The notes below the pieces were generated by a model that was given only the letters and a program-made list of their open reading frames with translations, was not told the DNA's origin and ran no database searches. Made by a program: the position numbers and the translations under genes. A DNA stretch of 64,000 bases from Irpex lacteus (Eukaryota; Basidiomycota; Agaricomycetes; Polyporales; Irpicaceae): the NCBI GenBank assembly GCA_001986395.2, contig MQVO02000015.1, positions 806,001 through 870,000 on the forward strand. Reading direction: 5' to 3'. Shown piece after piece: positions 44,875 through 56,295 of this stretch (positions within the stretch are counted from its first letter, which is position 1; every line of letters begins with the position of its first letter).

Positions 44875-46831
44875 ATGAACGGCTTACCGTTCGAACTCTC
44901 GCTGCTCGTCGCGGGATATGTGTATACGGCATCGGCCCGGCTGTCTGCAAGGGTATGTTCAGATTTCTGTGTTTGCGCCCCTGTTCTGAACACACTGGCT
45001 ATGTTAGGATCTTGCTACGCCGTGTTCAGGCAAATACAGTGCTGTGAGTGACTGGCTGTGCTCGATATCTCGTCAGCTCATAGACCTCCTCCGTTCTGTA
45101 GCTCAACGCAGGTTATGGACCTCCCGGAGACCTCTACAGTTTTCTCGTCGAACCATGCCAACCCTCACAAAACCCGTTATCTGCAACGGCATGCTATTGG
45201 TAAGTACATCATGTAGTGTCCAAATCCTTGGTCGTTGATTTTGATTACCCACAGCAACCTCGCTGCGTACAATCTGCGCCAAGCAGCCCAATACTGCAAC
45301 GGAGAGAGTCCTCGGTCGTGGCAACAATGGGCATCGACCTACAACTGCAGCAACACCTCATCCCCGCCTGCGCAGCCCACCACCGACTTCGGAGTCTCTC
45401 TACCAAAATGGGCGACACAGGCGTTATCCGAGGGTGGGACATTTGATATCGAAGCGGCTCTGCAAAGTGAGTGTCCTGTCCTGCGCAATCTTATAGCATA
45501 TCAACCTGAACCCACACGAAACTCCAGCGGCCTCGGGAAGTTCAAAATGGACAACTGTGCAGATCGTAGTCCCCATTATCGTAGGACTCACCGTCGCCGT
45601 ACTCGCCACTGTCTTCTTCTTCTGGTACCGTCGTCGTAATCGGAACTCGAGCTCGCGGTACGCCAAGCCGTCAAGGAAAGAAGGAAAGGCGTGGCAGGAC
45701 TCTCATCTGCGTGGACAAAGACGGTGGTTTGGGCTGTTGCCGGATAGACCGACTGTACGGTCGAGGTCGCGGAGGGAGAACTGGTCGATCGACGAGGGCG
45801 CCGTGATGTCGCCCGAGGACATGGAGTTGTCTGGATCTCGTCTGAACGCGCCGTCCCGTACGACTCTCAATAGTAGCTACCACGACCGACCCGCCTCAGG
45901 ACACTCCCGCTCAGAGTCAGCCACCTCCTTATTGTCCTCACCATCAGCGAAGACGAACACATCGTGGATATCCGCCATCACCAACTTCCTGCCTACGGCG
46001 AAGGCGTACCAGTCCGGCGTGAAGAAGGAGAAGGACTATAAACGCGTGAGGGTTATGCATAGTCCCCTGCCGGGGACGGTCGACTTGGAAGGAGAGCCGT
46101 ACGACCCTGCTCTCCCGCCTGCTCCTCCTCCGTCTGCGTATAGCACCTACAAATCCACCGTCACGACTGCAACTTCAAGTCCACCGGGGAACGGAGCTGC
46201 TGGTCCGTCCACACAACAAGACCCTCCACAACAACGACGACAAGACAGCCTCCCGAGTTTCGTAGACATCAGACGTCAGTCGACAGGCCTGGAGTCGACT
46301 TCGCGGCACGCGACTGGAGGGTCAAGTTTTGCTGGTCCGCCTACTACCATGGCCGTTCACCATCCTCACCACCCGCACCACACACACCGCAACGTTCCGT
46401 CGCAGGATAGTACGGTTACGAGGGATAATAGCGTCAGTGAGAGGATGACGAGCGGGAGGCCGCCTGCTTCGGAGTTTTCGTTGGGGAGCAGTGGGTTGAT
46501 GACGCCGACTGGTATGACGGAGACGAGTTCTTTGCCGTTTGTCCTCGTGAGTCTCTTCTCTTATCCTCAATCCTTACCTCCTTACCTCCTTACCTCCTTT
46601 TCCATCGTTATCTTCATGGTGTACTGACGTATTCCCGCTTGCTAGTCCCCAAGACAACTAAGCTTCGCATCCCCCCTCCTCCCTCACGCACGCCCACCAC
46701 CGTTCGCACCAGGGCTACAAGAAGGAATAGTAGACGAAGAGCATTATAACCCGCATACGTTGGCGTTTAGGAACGACTCGACGGACTCGTTGGCGTATCC
46801 TGTGTATCCTAGGAACATGCCTATGTCTTAG
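44875..46831 (+). CDS. Single-pass membrane protein with cysteine-bearing ectodomain, 542 aa
   Basis: Six exons: 44875-44952, 45008-45043, 45102-45199, 45255-45466, 45528-46546 and 46646-46831, phases consistent. A hydrophobic N-terminus (LPFELSLLVAGYVYTASA) acts as a probable signal peptide. The ectodomain has SALNAGYGPPGDLYSFLVEP, ACYCNLAAYNLRQAAQYCNG and WQQWASTYNCS, a cysteine/tryptophan pattern frequent in basidiomycete surface proteins. One transmembrane helix follows (VPIIVGLTVAVLATVFFFWY) with an Arg-rich stop-transfer, then a long Ser/Pro/Thr/His-rich cytosolic tail. The layout (short ectodomain, single TM, long disordered tail) suggests a surface sensor or adhesion-type protein; no named family can be assigned. 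Confidence 0.8.
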
Positions 46832-47150
46832 TCTATCTTCTTGGTTAGTTGTCGATTCTAGTCTCAGAGTGCGCATACCTGGGATGTTGGACGATGGGGT
46901 GGTATTTATCGTTGCTTTGCTTTGCTATTGCTTTGTTCGCTTTCGATGGGTAGCAAGCTATCTTATCTTTTTCTTTCACTGGGACTCCTGATGAACTTGA
47001 CTACTTATGTATCTCACGTACGATGTGAAACTTACTGACGACACTCATGGACTCTACGATATAATGTATAACTGATCAGGAGAACGTGTCTTTCCTTTTT
47101 GTTTGTTTGTTGAATAGTTGTTAGAACTTTTCTTGTATTAATTAATGGAC
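46832..47150. other. Convergent intergenic region
   Basis: 3' flanks of the membrane-protein gene (+) and the small minus-strand gene. Nothing recognised. Confidence 0.4.
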
Positions 47151-47501
47151 TTACTTACTGTACGTTACATCTCCTATGAAATTTAAGCCAACCATGCATA
47201 TGGACTCTTCTCGCTCTCGCCTAGCTAGTTTACAGCACCCCCCCTCCTTCTCCGCTACTCCGCCCTTAAGCTCGTCAGCCGAATACTTCTCCACATCCTG
47301 CAACTCTCCAGAGTCCCCTGTCCCCGTTTCAGAATCGGAATTGGGCAATGCGTACCCCTTCTGCTTGAAATGTGCTATCACAGCACTCGCCATTTCATCC
47401 TGCGTCGCGGTCAACGTGGGCAACGCGTTCTTGACCTGTAGCAGTTCTTCTGCGGTGAGCATGAGGGGAGGGGATGATGTGGATTTCTGTATGATGGGCA
47501 T
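47151..47501 (-). CDS. Small hypothetical protein, 116 aa
   Basis: The ATG at 47501 gives MPIIQKSTSSPPLMLTAEEL, LQVKNALPTLTATQDEMASA and VIAHFKQKGYALPNSDSETG, a soluble, helix-forming, charged product. The frame is open further upstream, but that sequence is less protein-like. No family or prenylation motif is recognised. The end (GLNFIGDVTYSK) is less charged and might lie beyond an unrecognised splice site. Confidence 0.4.
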   Translation of the reverse strand: MPIIQKSTSSPPLMLTAEELLQVKNALPTLTATQDEMASAVIAHFKQKGYALPNSDSETGTGDSGELQDVEKYSADELKGGVAEKEGGCCKLARREREESICMVGLNFIGDVTYSK

Positions 47502-48488
47502 TATGTACGGTGGTCGTCTGGCTCGTGTCAGTAAAGCAGAGTGGTTCAACGTCAAGACCGATGCTTGTGAGAGGCTGGAACTGAGGCTGGGAAATTGTTG
47601 GTGTTGAGCGGGTACCATTACGTCTTGTTTGGAGCACTGTTGGCTGCCATCGTACACACAGACATACCAGAAAGCTGATAGACCATCCGTCCACATAGAG
47701 TCGTGGAGAGTTTAATGGGTTTATTCATTCTTGGTGCTTGAAAGTGATGAGTGAGGGAGAGGAAGCACCGCGACGCAGGACTGTGGGTGGACGTCGGTGG
47801 ACCCTAGAAGAAGCGCCGTAGCAAGACGTCGGAGTTCTTTCCAAGTTCTTTCTGAACAAGTTCCTCTCACTAGCCTCGCAGATTTCATACATGTCTACCG
47901 CTCGCTCCGCATGAACGGAGACAGTGGTAGCAGCAATGGCACAGGTTTATATCGATCAACGTGTAACAGAGAGGTCGACATTGTACTTACTGGGCATGCC
48001 GGAAATTAAAATGCGCTTGCTAGGTCCCTAGTTGGGTGTGTAGAAGGTGCGCCTTGCACATGCAGTATCTGACATTTTCTTATGATATGTTCAGTTACAC
48101 AGCCGCAATTCATTATTGATAGCAGGCACAGTTCAGAACGATTGTCAATATCTCGTCGTATGCGAAGACCGGATCAAGCCTGAGAAAACCCTGAGGCCAT
48201 TCAGGCCAGGCCAGCACGCATGAGTTGAGAGCTCAAACAAATGCGACACGCCAATGTTACCTGTGTTCCGTTAATACGCTATCATTCCCCAAAGTCAGCT
48301 TATGTGTAATTTGGTGGCGAGTGCCAGTGGTATATCGTTTTGAACATGGCTCTCATTGCTCAGCATTGAATCAGTTAAACGTGGGCCACCGGAGACATAT
48401 ATATGTAAGCCCCTTGTTACTACCTACATCCACACTAGTCTTACACTTCTAAGCTACGCCTCTCAAGTATCTACTGTCAAACCGCATC
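47502..48488. other. Intergenic
   Basis: No gene supported. A TATA-rich word (ACATATATATGTAAG, about 48394-48408) lies about 85 nt upstream of the next start. Confidence 0.4.
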
Positions 48489-49962
48489 ATGGCTCTGTTC
48501 CCGCCAGACACGCTCTGTTACGTGTTAGCCAGGAATATGTCGCAAGTCATTGACTGCGACAATTCGTCGGTTACACCAGGAATGATAAACTACCTCAACT
48601 TAACGACAAGCATAGACTCGTACATCCAGGGGTACTGTTTGAATCCCCAACCGGTGGGTGTCCCTGGTGCTTGGGAAGTACAGACGGATCGTGATTTGCT
48701 CATTTGACACATGTGCTCGATACCTACAGGACGACTCTTGCCCCTTCGGCTTCTGTCCGCAACCGGACATTGTAGGTGAGAGTTTTGACGATATGCAGCC
48801 TTCGACCACTCAAAGGTGTCCGATGTCCAGGCATTTTCGTTCGGATTTCTAGTAGGTGATATGATCCCATACACGTTTCAAGCTACTAACACTCTATGAA
48901 GACTATATCACCACATTGTGTTTATGTAAGTGGTCAACCTAGAGCACGTTCTATGCTCGAGTCTAACTCTGTCAATTCTTACTACAGCTGTCCTTTTGAT
49001 ATTTGGCACCAAGCAAGAGGATATCACAACAGCATTCAGCTCATCCCTGCTCAACACACTCAGTCTCTTGATCACCTCTGGGATCACCATCATCCAAGGG
49101 AACTTCAGTCGTTTCCACGCATGGCTCGCATTCTATCTCGCCACCCCTCCTCTCCAGCTCGTACTCTTCGGCTATAGCCTTGCGTCCTTCCTCGGGTTCA
49201 GAGGACACAGATTGGAAAGATCGGTAGGAGCAGGCAAGGTCGTGCAACGCACATTGGTCGTCCTCGGCATGCTCGCCTCGGTTGCACTACTCATATATGT
49301 GCTGGTTCCGGACACTGCCACTCATTTTGCACAAGAGTCTTGCGAAGCTACATCGTTTTTCCTCCAGCACAAATACTTTATCGCCCTCAATCTCGTTGTC
49401 ACCGGAGTGAAGGTTTCTCGTTTCTGGCTCATCATCGCGCTGGTACCCTTCGTGATCCAGATTATCACAGTCATTGTTGTAATCTGGCGCGGTGATTTCA
49501 AGGATGAAGACTTTGTGTGAGCACATGGGGTTTTCAGTCACATTTTCGTAGGGCTGACATGCTTCAAGGTCTGACTTTAGGAGGAAGCACTCCTTAATGT
49601 TCTTCTTCAACGTAGTGGTTGGGCCATACGTCTGGTGGGTGGGCACGATAGAGAGCGTGCTTCGCGAGTCTCCATCCGATAGCACGTTCTCTCCCAGCTT
49701 TGGACAGGTACGCCAGTCTCGACAGAGCTATTAACATGCGCTGGATTCATTGGTATCACTTCTATAGATTCTGGCCTTGTTCGTGGCGATACCGCCTTTG
49801 ATCAGTGTCCTGCATTTCTCACGCCTGAATTGGCAAGGGTCCGAAGACTCGAAGTATGATGCGCCGCAGCCCTACGTGCAAGGCAGCGATAGCCAATTAT
49901 CGCTTGCGCCTGCCCAAGGGAGGCAATCACAACCGGACGGGTATCATCATTATAATTATTGA
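48489..49962 (+). CDS. Multi-pass membrane protein, unrecognised, 368 aa
   Basis: Seven exons: 48489-48653, 48730-48775, 48831-48851, 48902-48925, 48988-49516, 49581-49707 and 49768-49962; all phases agree. Two are very short (21 and 24 nt) and together encode IFVRISNYITTLCL, which continues smoothly into SVLLIFGTKQEDIT. The protein has an N-terminal extracellular-like part (LCYVLARNMSQVIDCDNSSV, CPFGFCPQPD), then about six or seven hydrophobic segments, including LLNTLSLLITSGITIIQGNF, LVVLGMLASVALLIYVLV, WLIIALVPFVIQIITVIVVI and QILALFVAIPPLISVLHF, and a Gln/Pro-rich tail. The layout resembles basidiomycete-specific hypothetical membrane proteins. Function unknown. Confidence 0.78.
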
Positions 49963-50368
49963 GGTCCGCTGCTCACGCTCTGGACTTGGTCGGTCCACTG
50001 ATATACACCTACTCCTGATCACGATTACTCACCATTTTTCAACTCTACCGTGTTTTGACTTCATCATCTTGCCTCTGTGTTGATTTCCCTGTCTCATCTC
50101 ATATAGCTTCCTCGATTGCTGCATCGTATTGTTGCTGTTACGCGTATTATAGTATTCCGTTATTCTATGTGTCTTGCTCGAACGTTCACGCCGGTAGCGA
50201 TTCTTTTCTATGTACTCTCATGTCTAGTAGGACCCTCACATATTAATGATAATATAGTTACGAGAAATCCGAAATACATCTTCATATTTGCTGACTACTC
50301 GCTTCCAGCTCAATCAAAAGTCGCCTCGGGGTGGTGTCCCCTGAAGTCGGGCCTGCACAAGGTACTAC
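49963..50368. other. Convergent intergenic region
   Basis: Between the membrane-protein gene (+) and the F-box gene (-). Nothing recognised. Confidence 0.4.
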
Positions 50369-51516
50369 TCACTGTATGTCCTCAGACTGTGGAGTAGCAC
50401 TATTGGTTTCGTCATCCCAGTGACCCTCCATCCTCAAGGGAGAGAAAGTCGAACGGAATATGGGGCCTTCGTGGTCGCTCCTGATAAAGAGCATACCGTC
50501 CCATCGACTAGAAATAACGAGTCAATATTAGAAGGTAGAAATATTCTTCTGGGTAACCTCACCTGATAGCTAATAGTCCACGTAAAGTGGAGAATCGTTC
50601 CAGGTCTGCTGCGAAATTCGCTGAAACCCGACCGCGAAAGACCGACTCGAACGGACCTGCAGTAAGATGCACGAGCTGCCTTACTGTTAACTCTGTATCG
50701 AGACTGACGCAAGAAAATTCAGTTGCAGACTTCGGTCATGCGGGTCATACTGCCACTTACTCATGTTGGATACTCCTCAACACATCCCAGACCGTTGTGC
50801 CCATCGCGCCTTGAGCTGGACTTCCATATGTAGATGCGAGATAATGAATTCTCAGTTGTCTCACTGATGGAAAAGTGGCCAAACTGCGAGACGCAACGGG
50901 ATGTGCAGCGATCCAGTCTCGTGGAAGTACTGGGCCCTGGGCAGGCTCAGACCAGAGATGCGGGTCCGTGGACCGGGAGTACCATGGAGGGATGGGTGTT
51001 CTCGAGAAGCCAATATGTCGGAATATGGGACTACATATTGGCAGCGGTCTATTTGGAGACGTCCACTGGTTAGCGAGCTCCTCCGAGTTGAAGGTACCAT
51101 CCCATGCGCCTTCTTCAGGATCCCAGTCGTGATTGTGCATTGCGCGTTCGACATAGGCAGCTACAGAAGCGTGAGTATATGTTTATAAAACTAGGCATGG
51201 AAACAGATTGTGACTTACCGTTCCAACCTAAGAGTGTTGCACCACAGTGTGGATGGGTACAAAACCCGTCTTTCGCGATAGTCTCGAAAGCGATCTCTTT
51301 CCACGACGAGTCCCCTCTGAGCCATCCTATTCCTGAGAGCGCACACGCGCGACGCCAGAATGCGTTCTGTTGGCTGTTGTCACCATAAAATGCAGCTATC
51401 GTGCGACAAGTGTTGTAGAAACAGACGTGCGTGCGCAAGTCCGACAGTGGTATGTGTTCTTTGACGAGCAAAAGGAGTTCTACGGGTAATTTTGCTTCTG
51501 ATATGAACTCAGACAT
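50369..51516 (-). CDS. F-box-type protein (four exons)
   Basis: The ATG at 51516 gives MSEFISEAKLPVELLLLVKE, an F-box-like start, followed by HVCFYNTCRTIAAFYGDN. Exon 1 ends GATLLGWN at a GTAAGT donor. Exon 2 starts in phase (AAYVERAMHNHDWDPEE) and contains WTSPNRPLPICSPIFRHIGF. Later exons give DLDTELTVRQLVHLTAGPFE and RWDGMLFIRSDHEGPIFRST, with the stop at 50371-50369. The LPVELL entry, the LASTYGSPAQGAMGTTVWDV block and the WD-GMLF end are typical of one Agaricomycete F-box subfamily. Its partner is unknown. It diverges from the F-box gene at 52.0 kb. Confidence 0.75.
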
Positions 51517-51986
51517 ATTCAAAGCATCAGCGTACTTTAACTTCAGAGCACAACGTCGCCGGTAGACGTCGATAGACCAGAATAGACTGTCACCAGCGTG
51601 AGCGACTTGAGCCGACTGTGGCAGTGGACGTCAGATCTAGAGCCCAAACAAGTCAGATCTGGATCTACTTCACAGATCTGATGTAACGCGTCGGGCCACA
51701 CCACGATTTAACGCGTCACGCTGGCGGCCACCCTCGAGCTCAATCTACTACCACAATATTCACGGTGAACGAGAGACAGTGTCAAGGACATCTGAACACG
51801 TCATTTTAGTGCCTATTCTTCTTCTCTATTCCCTCAGTGGGAATCATAGCCCACCGCTATTCCGGAACAATTTGAACGCGATACCAATTCAAGTTGTGGC
51901 CACCGACCAGCGTATACGTACGTACAGCTGCCCGACCAAATACTTCACATTCAGATTGAACGTTGACCTATAGGAACGAAGCAAAC
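51517..51986. other. Divergent promoter region
   Basis: Between two F-box genes transcribed away from each other. An acceptor-like ACCTATAG at about 51974 suggests a 5'-UTR intron for the rightward gene. Confidence 0.4.
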
Positions 51987-53822
51987 ATGATGCCACTGAA
52001 GGTACGGGATGGGCAATGCAAGCAGCTCGACAAGAGGATCGCTACACTGGTGCGGGCGTTATCAGACATGCAAATGCAGAGAAACAGTCTGCAACCTATG
52101 TGTGGCCTCGCACCAGAACTTCTACTAGAGATTTTCTTCTGGGTTCTTGCGGATCAAAACTTTAAAGCAAATCAATCGTGCTTGTGGCTCTCACAAGTAT
52201 GCCGGCGTTGGCGCGACTTGACATTATCGTCGTCGCGCTTCTGGGCAGTCATCTACAACTCCTCCTTCCCCAATGCCCATCAACACGAGTTTTTGAACTT
52301 GTTCTTGGAACGCTCGCAAGGATCCCCGTTGTCAGTCTACATTGATACGGCTTCGCAGACAGCTCCGCGCCTTCATCGGTTTATGAAGCCCATCTTCGCA
52401 CCGGCAACTATTGGACGAGTGAAGACCTTGAGCGTGGCTTTCAATCACAAAAAGCGAGACGACGAGGCCCGACTTGTGGAGAAGATGACAATGAATCGCA
52501 GGAAAGGTCTGCTAGTGTTAGAACATCTCGAGATTAGCAAAGGGTGGTTCGTCTTCGGCTCCAGGCCTGTATCTTCGGAAGAAAACGCCCCTCCCGTCAC
52601 CAAGCCGCCCTTTGATTTCGCGTGCCTGCGAACGTTGAAAATCCTCGATCCTGGCTTATTTGATAAGGCTCTTCCGATGACGAGCTGGTCACTGCCAAGG
52701 ACTCTCGTCAAACTCGTGTTGACTTGTAGCCATCAATGGGACGCCGCGCTCCCTTCGTGGACTACCGTTTTGGGCGTCCTCAGACCTATGATCGGTCATC
52801 TTGAAATCCTTGAACTCCATAATGTGTTACGGTGCTCAGGCAACATACCACAAAGATTGTCGCTTATCAAACGCGACCGTTGGGTCATGTTTCCTCGTTT
52901 GTATTCGCTGAAGCTCACGGGGTGTCTGCAGCCACTCGGACAATTCCTCGGATGCCTCTCTCTTCCTGGACTGTGTCACTTCACTCTCATATCAGATGCA
53001 TCAAAAGCTGTCAAACCCACCCGCGACCACCATAATGCTGATGGTGAGCTTGCTGAGGTAGCAAGACTCGTATACGAGATGAAGACATTCGATTCCGCGG
53101 ACGCTGTACAGTTCATATCACAAGCATGCAAGCCCACGTCTACTCACGCTGCAGCAAGATCGGGACAGTATCGGCTTACGACGTGGTCTCGTATTCCTGA
53201 CGAAAGCATGTTAACAGAGCTGGGCTACGGGATAACGAACTTTATCGATTACGCGACGGCCGACGTCAATATCTGTTTTGGTCTTTTCCAGTCGGCACTT
53301 CCAGCAGAGTTAGCTCAACAGGATCTGTCGGGGTACAACATGTTTGAGCGCGATTTTCCTTCGTTGTCCAAATCCGAGCTCGCGCATAAAAGACTGCTGA
53401 TTCTGGACTGCAAAGACCCGGTTATTCCGTATACGGCGGCCTTGGCGATGCCTAATCTGCGATATTTGTTCCTTAGCGGCGACCAGAAGGTCGAGGTACT
53501 CAAGATGCTGTTTGAATACGGCAATACGATTGTGGGCAACAAGCTCTTTCCGGAGTTGCGCCTCATTCGGTTCGACCAGGGTCTCATAGCGTCGTTCCAC
53601 GTCGATATGATTGCAGGTGTGTTAAAGGCCAGAGACGCAGCAGGGCTCAAACGCGTCCGCCTGATTTTCTGGGGTTGTGAATACGAGCATACGGCCGATA
53701 TGCGTGCTCTGCTACCCGGAGAAATGCTGAAAAGGTTGGAAGAGTGGTCGGAAGTCAGAGGGAGCTGGGAAATCGAGCACTATCGGTCGCCGTACTGTTC
53801 ACCAGCCACTGCTTTTGACTGA
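51987..53822 (+). CDS. F-box protein with long body (single coding exon, 611 aa)
   Basis: The ATG at 51987 (MMPLKVRDGQCKQLDKRIAT) is preceded by an acceptor-like CTATAG, and the open frame to 51963 has no ATG. A short heptad-like stretch (LVRALSDMQMQRNSLQPM) leads into the F-box: CGLAPELLLEIFFWVLADQN and LWLSQVCRRWRDLTLSSSRF. The body has regularly spaced Leu-rich blocks (HLEILELHNVL, LYSLKLTGCLQPLGQF, MPNLRYLFLSG), consistent with degenerate LRR. It belongs to the same broad group as the genes at 33.9 and 54.5 kb but is clearly diverged. SCF substrate adaptor is the expected role. Confidence 0.82.
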   Translation: MMPLKVRDGQCKQLDKRIATLVRALSDMQMQRNSLQPMCGLAPELLLEIFFWVLADQNFKANQSCLWLSQVCRRWRDLTLSSSRFWAVIYNSSFPNAHQHEFLNLFLERSQGSPLSVYIDTASQTAPRLHRFMKPIFAPATIGRVKTLSVAFNHKKRDDEARLVEKMTMNRRKGLLVLEHLEISKGWFVFGSRPVSSEENAPPVTKPPFDFACLRTLKILDPGLFDKALPMTSWSLPRTLVKLVLTCSHQWDAALPSWTTVLGVLRPMIGHLEILELHNVLRCSGNIPQRLSLIKRDRWVMFPRLYSLKLTGCLQPLGQFLGCLSLPGLCHFTLISDASKAVKPTRDHHNADGELAEVARLVYEMKTFDSADAVQFISQACKPTSTHAAARSGQYRLTTWSRIPDESMLTELGYGITNFIDYATADVNICFGLFQSALPAELAQQDLSGYNMFERDFPSLSKSELAHKRLLILDCKDPVIPYTAALAMPNLRYLFLSGDQKVEVLKMLFEYGNTIVGNKLFPELRLIRFDQGLIASFHVDMIAGVLKARDAAGLKRVRLIFWGCEYEHTADMRALLPGEMLKRLEEWSEVRGSWEIEHYRSPYCSPATAFD

Positions 53823-54495
53823 CCTTGTGCAATATACAGTAGATTGTAGACGTGATACTGAACCATCTGAGTTTGGGTGTGCAAGGACGTGAACTGGAAA
53901 GTCAAGGTTATGAGTAGGTAGATGCCACGGAGATGTCCGGGCTAGCCTGGGTGCCAGTGGACGCACAGCGCCAGTGAGCCATAACTTGAACTACAGTAGG
54001 CTACTAGTTGACCGTCATAGCATCGTTGTGCACGCGGGTATGATAGTAAGTATTCAAAAGGCGAAATTGTAAACAGCTGACCGAAGGTTCTCTCCATAGC
54101 TTCACCCTCGAAAACGCTGTCTGTCTAAATTATAAAAGCTGGCGTACGCATATAGGCACGTAAGTTTTCTTGTGTTTTACTCCACGGTTTGCACTCATAA
54201 GTGCTTCTTTTCTACGTCAGATAGCTCAGATTATATTTCCCCTCAAATTGATCACAAATTGACACTTTGTGGCTGGCACTTCCCTCACGCCCAGGTGAGT
54301 CGTCGCCCCGACTTCGTGTCTGGGCAATCCGCGAACACATATGAAGTAGAAGTTTGCTAATATACTACTGATAGTGATAAGAAGAGTCTAGAACGTCTAG
54401 CATATTCACGTTTCTCTCAACCTGTGCGTTCCTTCCCCTCAGTCTTCCTCCCCCGTACGATATCCATTATCGAACCGGGGCCCCAGCACAGAATC
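53823..54495. other. Intergenic, promoter of the next F-box gene
   Basis: No gene supported. Contains a TATA box at 54131 and a probable 5'-UTR intron ending CCCAGCACAG just before the ATG. Confidence 0.4.
54131..54138 (+). promoter_or_regulatory. TATA box upstream of the 54.5-kb F-box gene
   Basis: TATAAAAG lies about 360 nt upstream of the coding start, which allows for a leader containing an intron. Confidence 0.4.
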
Positions 54496-56295
54496 ATGTA
54501 CTCCCTCTCCGATCCCGCGGTTGTATCTCGACGTCAAGCGATACTCGACCGAATTGAAGAACTCAAGAGAAGCATGAACGACCTCCTTCCAGTGGCTGCC
54601 CTATGTCCAGAAGTTTTACTTTACATATTCGAGTTGGCCACCTATCCTGACCGTCATAGAGAGGGCGCTTATATTAGCAGTATGCAGGCCCGTCTACGTC
54701 TTTCGCACGTATGCCATCGTTGGCGAGCAATCGCCCTCGGTGGATCGAGCTTCTGGTCCACCATCTGGCATTCAAGAGGGAAGGATGAAAATCTGCTGCG
54801 GTGCTTCCTGGAGCGTTCGCGATCAGCGAATCTTCAAGTTTCCTTCGATGATATTTGCGTCTGCTCGGTATCTAAGCTGATAGAGGAAACACTGGTGATG
54901 CATCATCAACGCATAACGTCGTTCCGGTACTTGTTCTACTGGGACTATGATACAGATGGTGTTTGGGACGCCTTGGAAGCGCACCCGCCACCTCTTCGTC
55001 ACCTGAGCCTTGCTGGCGTGTTCACACACGACGGATGGTCCACGCCACGGTGTAATAGGCTTTCCTCTACGTTCCCCTCGCTCCAGAGCTTGACGATCGT
55101 GGCTGGCTTCGATGGCGAGCCGACTTTGCCAATTGTGGAATGGTCGCTTCCATGTACCCTTACCTGCCTTGACATCATGTACGAGCTCTTAGACACCGGG
55201 ACCCGTGATGCCGCAGAATCGTGGACCGCCATGCTGCAGCTACTCCGCCCACTCCAGAATCTCCAAATCCTCAAGTTATGCAACACCATGATCCACAACG
55301 ATGTGGCCGATATTGCGAGCAGGGAGCCCCTCGTTCTTCCTTCCTTACGTTCGTTGACTCTCAAAGGGAGCACCGAAGCACATATTCCATTTCTAGAGTC
55401 CTTGGTATTGCCCGCACTTACTCTGGTCGACGCCGATATCTTCGTGCAAGAGCTCGACCGACCTATCTCCGATTCTCTGCTTAACACTGTATTTCCTCAG
55501 TTGCACCCGGCTTTCTTTCCATCAACTACATCGCACTCGCAGGCTGTCGTCCTGACGCAGAACACCAGAAAGATAGTCCATTCTGGCGTTCCAAACTTGA
55601 AGGTCTGGAGCCGATGGACAACCAAGTTCCTCCCGAATCCGGACGGTATGAAGCTTGCCGACTTACCTGTCGAGAATCCCGATCACTATCTATCCCAGTC
55701 CAGCATGAACATAGAAATGAACCATATTATATCCTGCCACGAAACCGGTGAAGAAATAAAGCCACATCTGGATCACCTGGCCATCAAAGGGCTTCCCGGT
55801 CTGCGTACGACCAGGATGCTCTTGTTTCGCGGTTCGTGCACTCCCACCGTTCGCTGTGCCATATTGCTCTCAGATACTATTCGGCAGATGTACGAACTTC
55901 GCGTCCTGTGTCTTTACGACCTCGCGTTCGCCCTCGACGACATTTCCACCCTGTTCGCCAAATTTCCTGACGGCCGTCATCCGTTCCCTCATCTGCACAC
56001 CCTTCAGCTTAGCGGGGTCACGATCGGGACCGATTTACTTGACGGTCTGGAGAATATACTTCGCATGAGGGAAGCTGCTGGCACGATGATGCGGATGCGT
56101 GTCGTGTTCGTTGCGTGCAGAAGGGTCCACGGGGTAACGGACAGGGTGGTCGCGTATAAGGAGAAGATGCAGGGACTGGCGAATGTTCAGTTTTTTGAAT
56201 CCGAGTGGGATCGCGCGGATGACGAGCAAGACATCTGGGAACATGATGATGGGCTGTCGTTGGAAGAGGACCCGGAGTCGGGCGATGATTTATGA
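54496..56295 (+). CDS. F-box protein, paralogue of the 33.9-kb gene (single coding exon, 599 aa)
   Basis: The ATG at 54496 gives MYSLSDPAVVSRRQAILDRI; upstream in-frame codons have no ATG. The F-box follows a short coil: LPVAALCPEVLLYIFELATY, then LRLSHVCHRWRAIALGGSSF. The body shares LPSLRSLTLKGS, LVLPALTLVDADI and FPHLHTLQLSG with the 33.9-kb gene, in the same order. The end is acidic (DEQDIWEHDDGLSLEEDPES). The two genes lie about 19 kb apart in opposite orientation. Function as for other F-box proteins, inferred only. Confidence 0.82.
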   Translation: MYSLSDPAVVSRRQAILDRIEELKRSMNDLLPVAALCPEVLLYIFELATYPDRHREGAYISSMQARLRLSHVCHRWRAIALGGSSFWSTIWHSRGKDENLLRCFLERSRSANLQVSFDDICVCSVSKLIEETLVMHHQRITSFRYLFYWDYDTDGVWDALEAHPPPLRHLSLAGVFTHDGWSTPRCNRLSSTFPSLQSLTIVAGFDGEPTLPIVEWSLPCTLTCLDIMYELLDTGTRDAAESWTAMLQLLRPLQNLQILKLCNTMIHNDVADIASREPLVLPSLRSLTLKGSTEAHIPFLESLVLPALTLVDADIFVQELDRPISDSLLNTVFPQLHPAFFPSTTSHSQAVVLTQNTRKIVHSGVPNLKVWSRWTTKFLPNPDGMKLADLPVENPDHYLSQSSMNIEMNHIISCHETGEEIKPHLDHLAIKGLPGLRTTRMLLFRGSCTPTVRCAILLSDTIRQMYELRVLCLYDLAFALDDISTLFAKFPDGRHPFPHLHTLQLSGVTIGTDLLDGLENILRMREAAGTMMRMRVVFVACRRVHGVTDRVVAYKEKMQGLANVQFFESEWDRADDEQDIWEHDDGLSLEEDPESGDDL

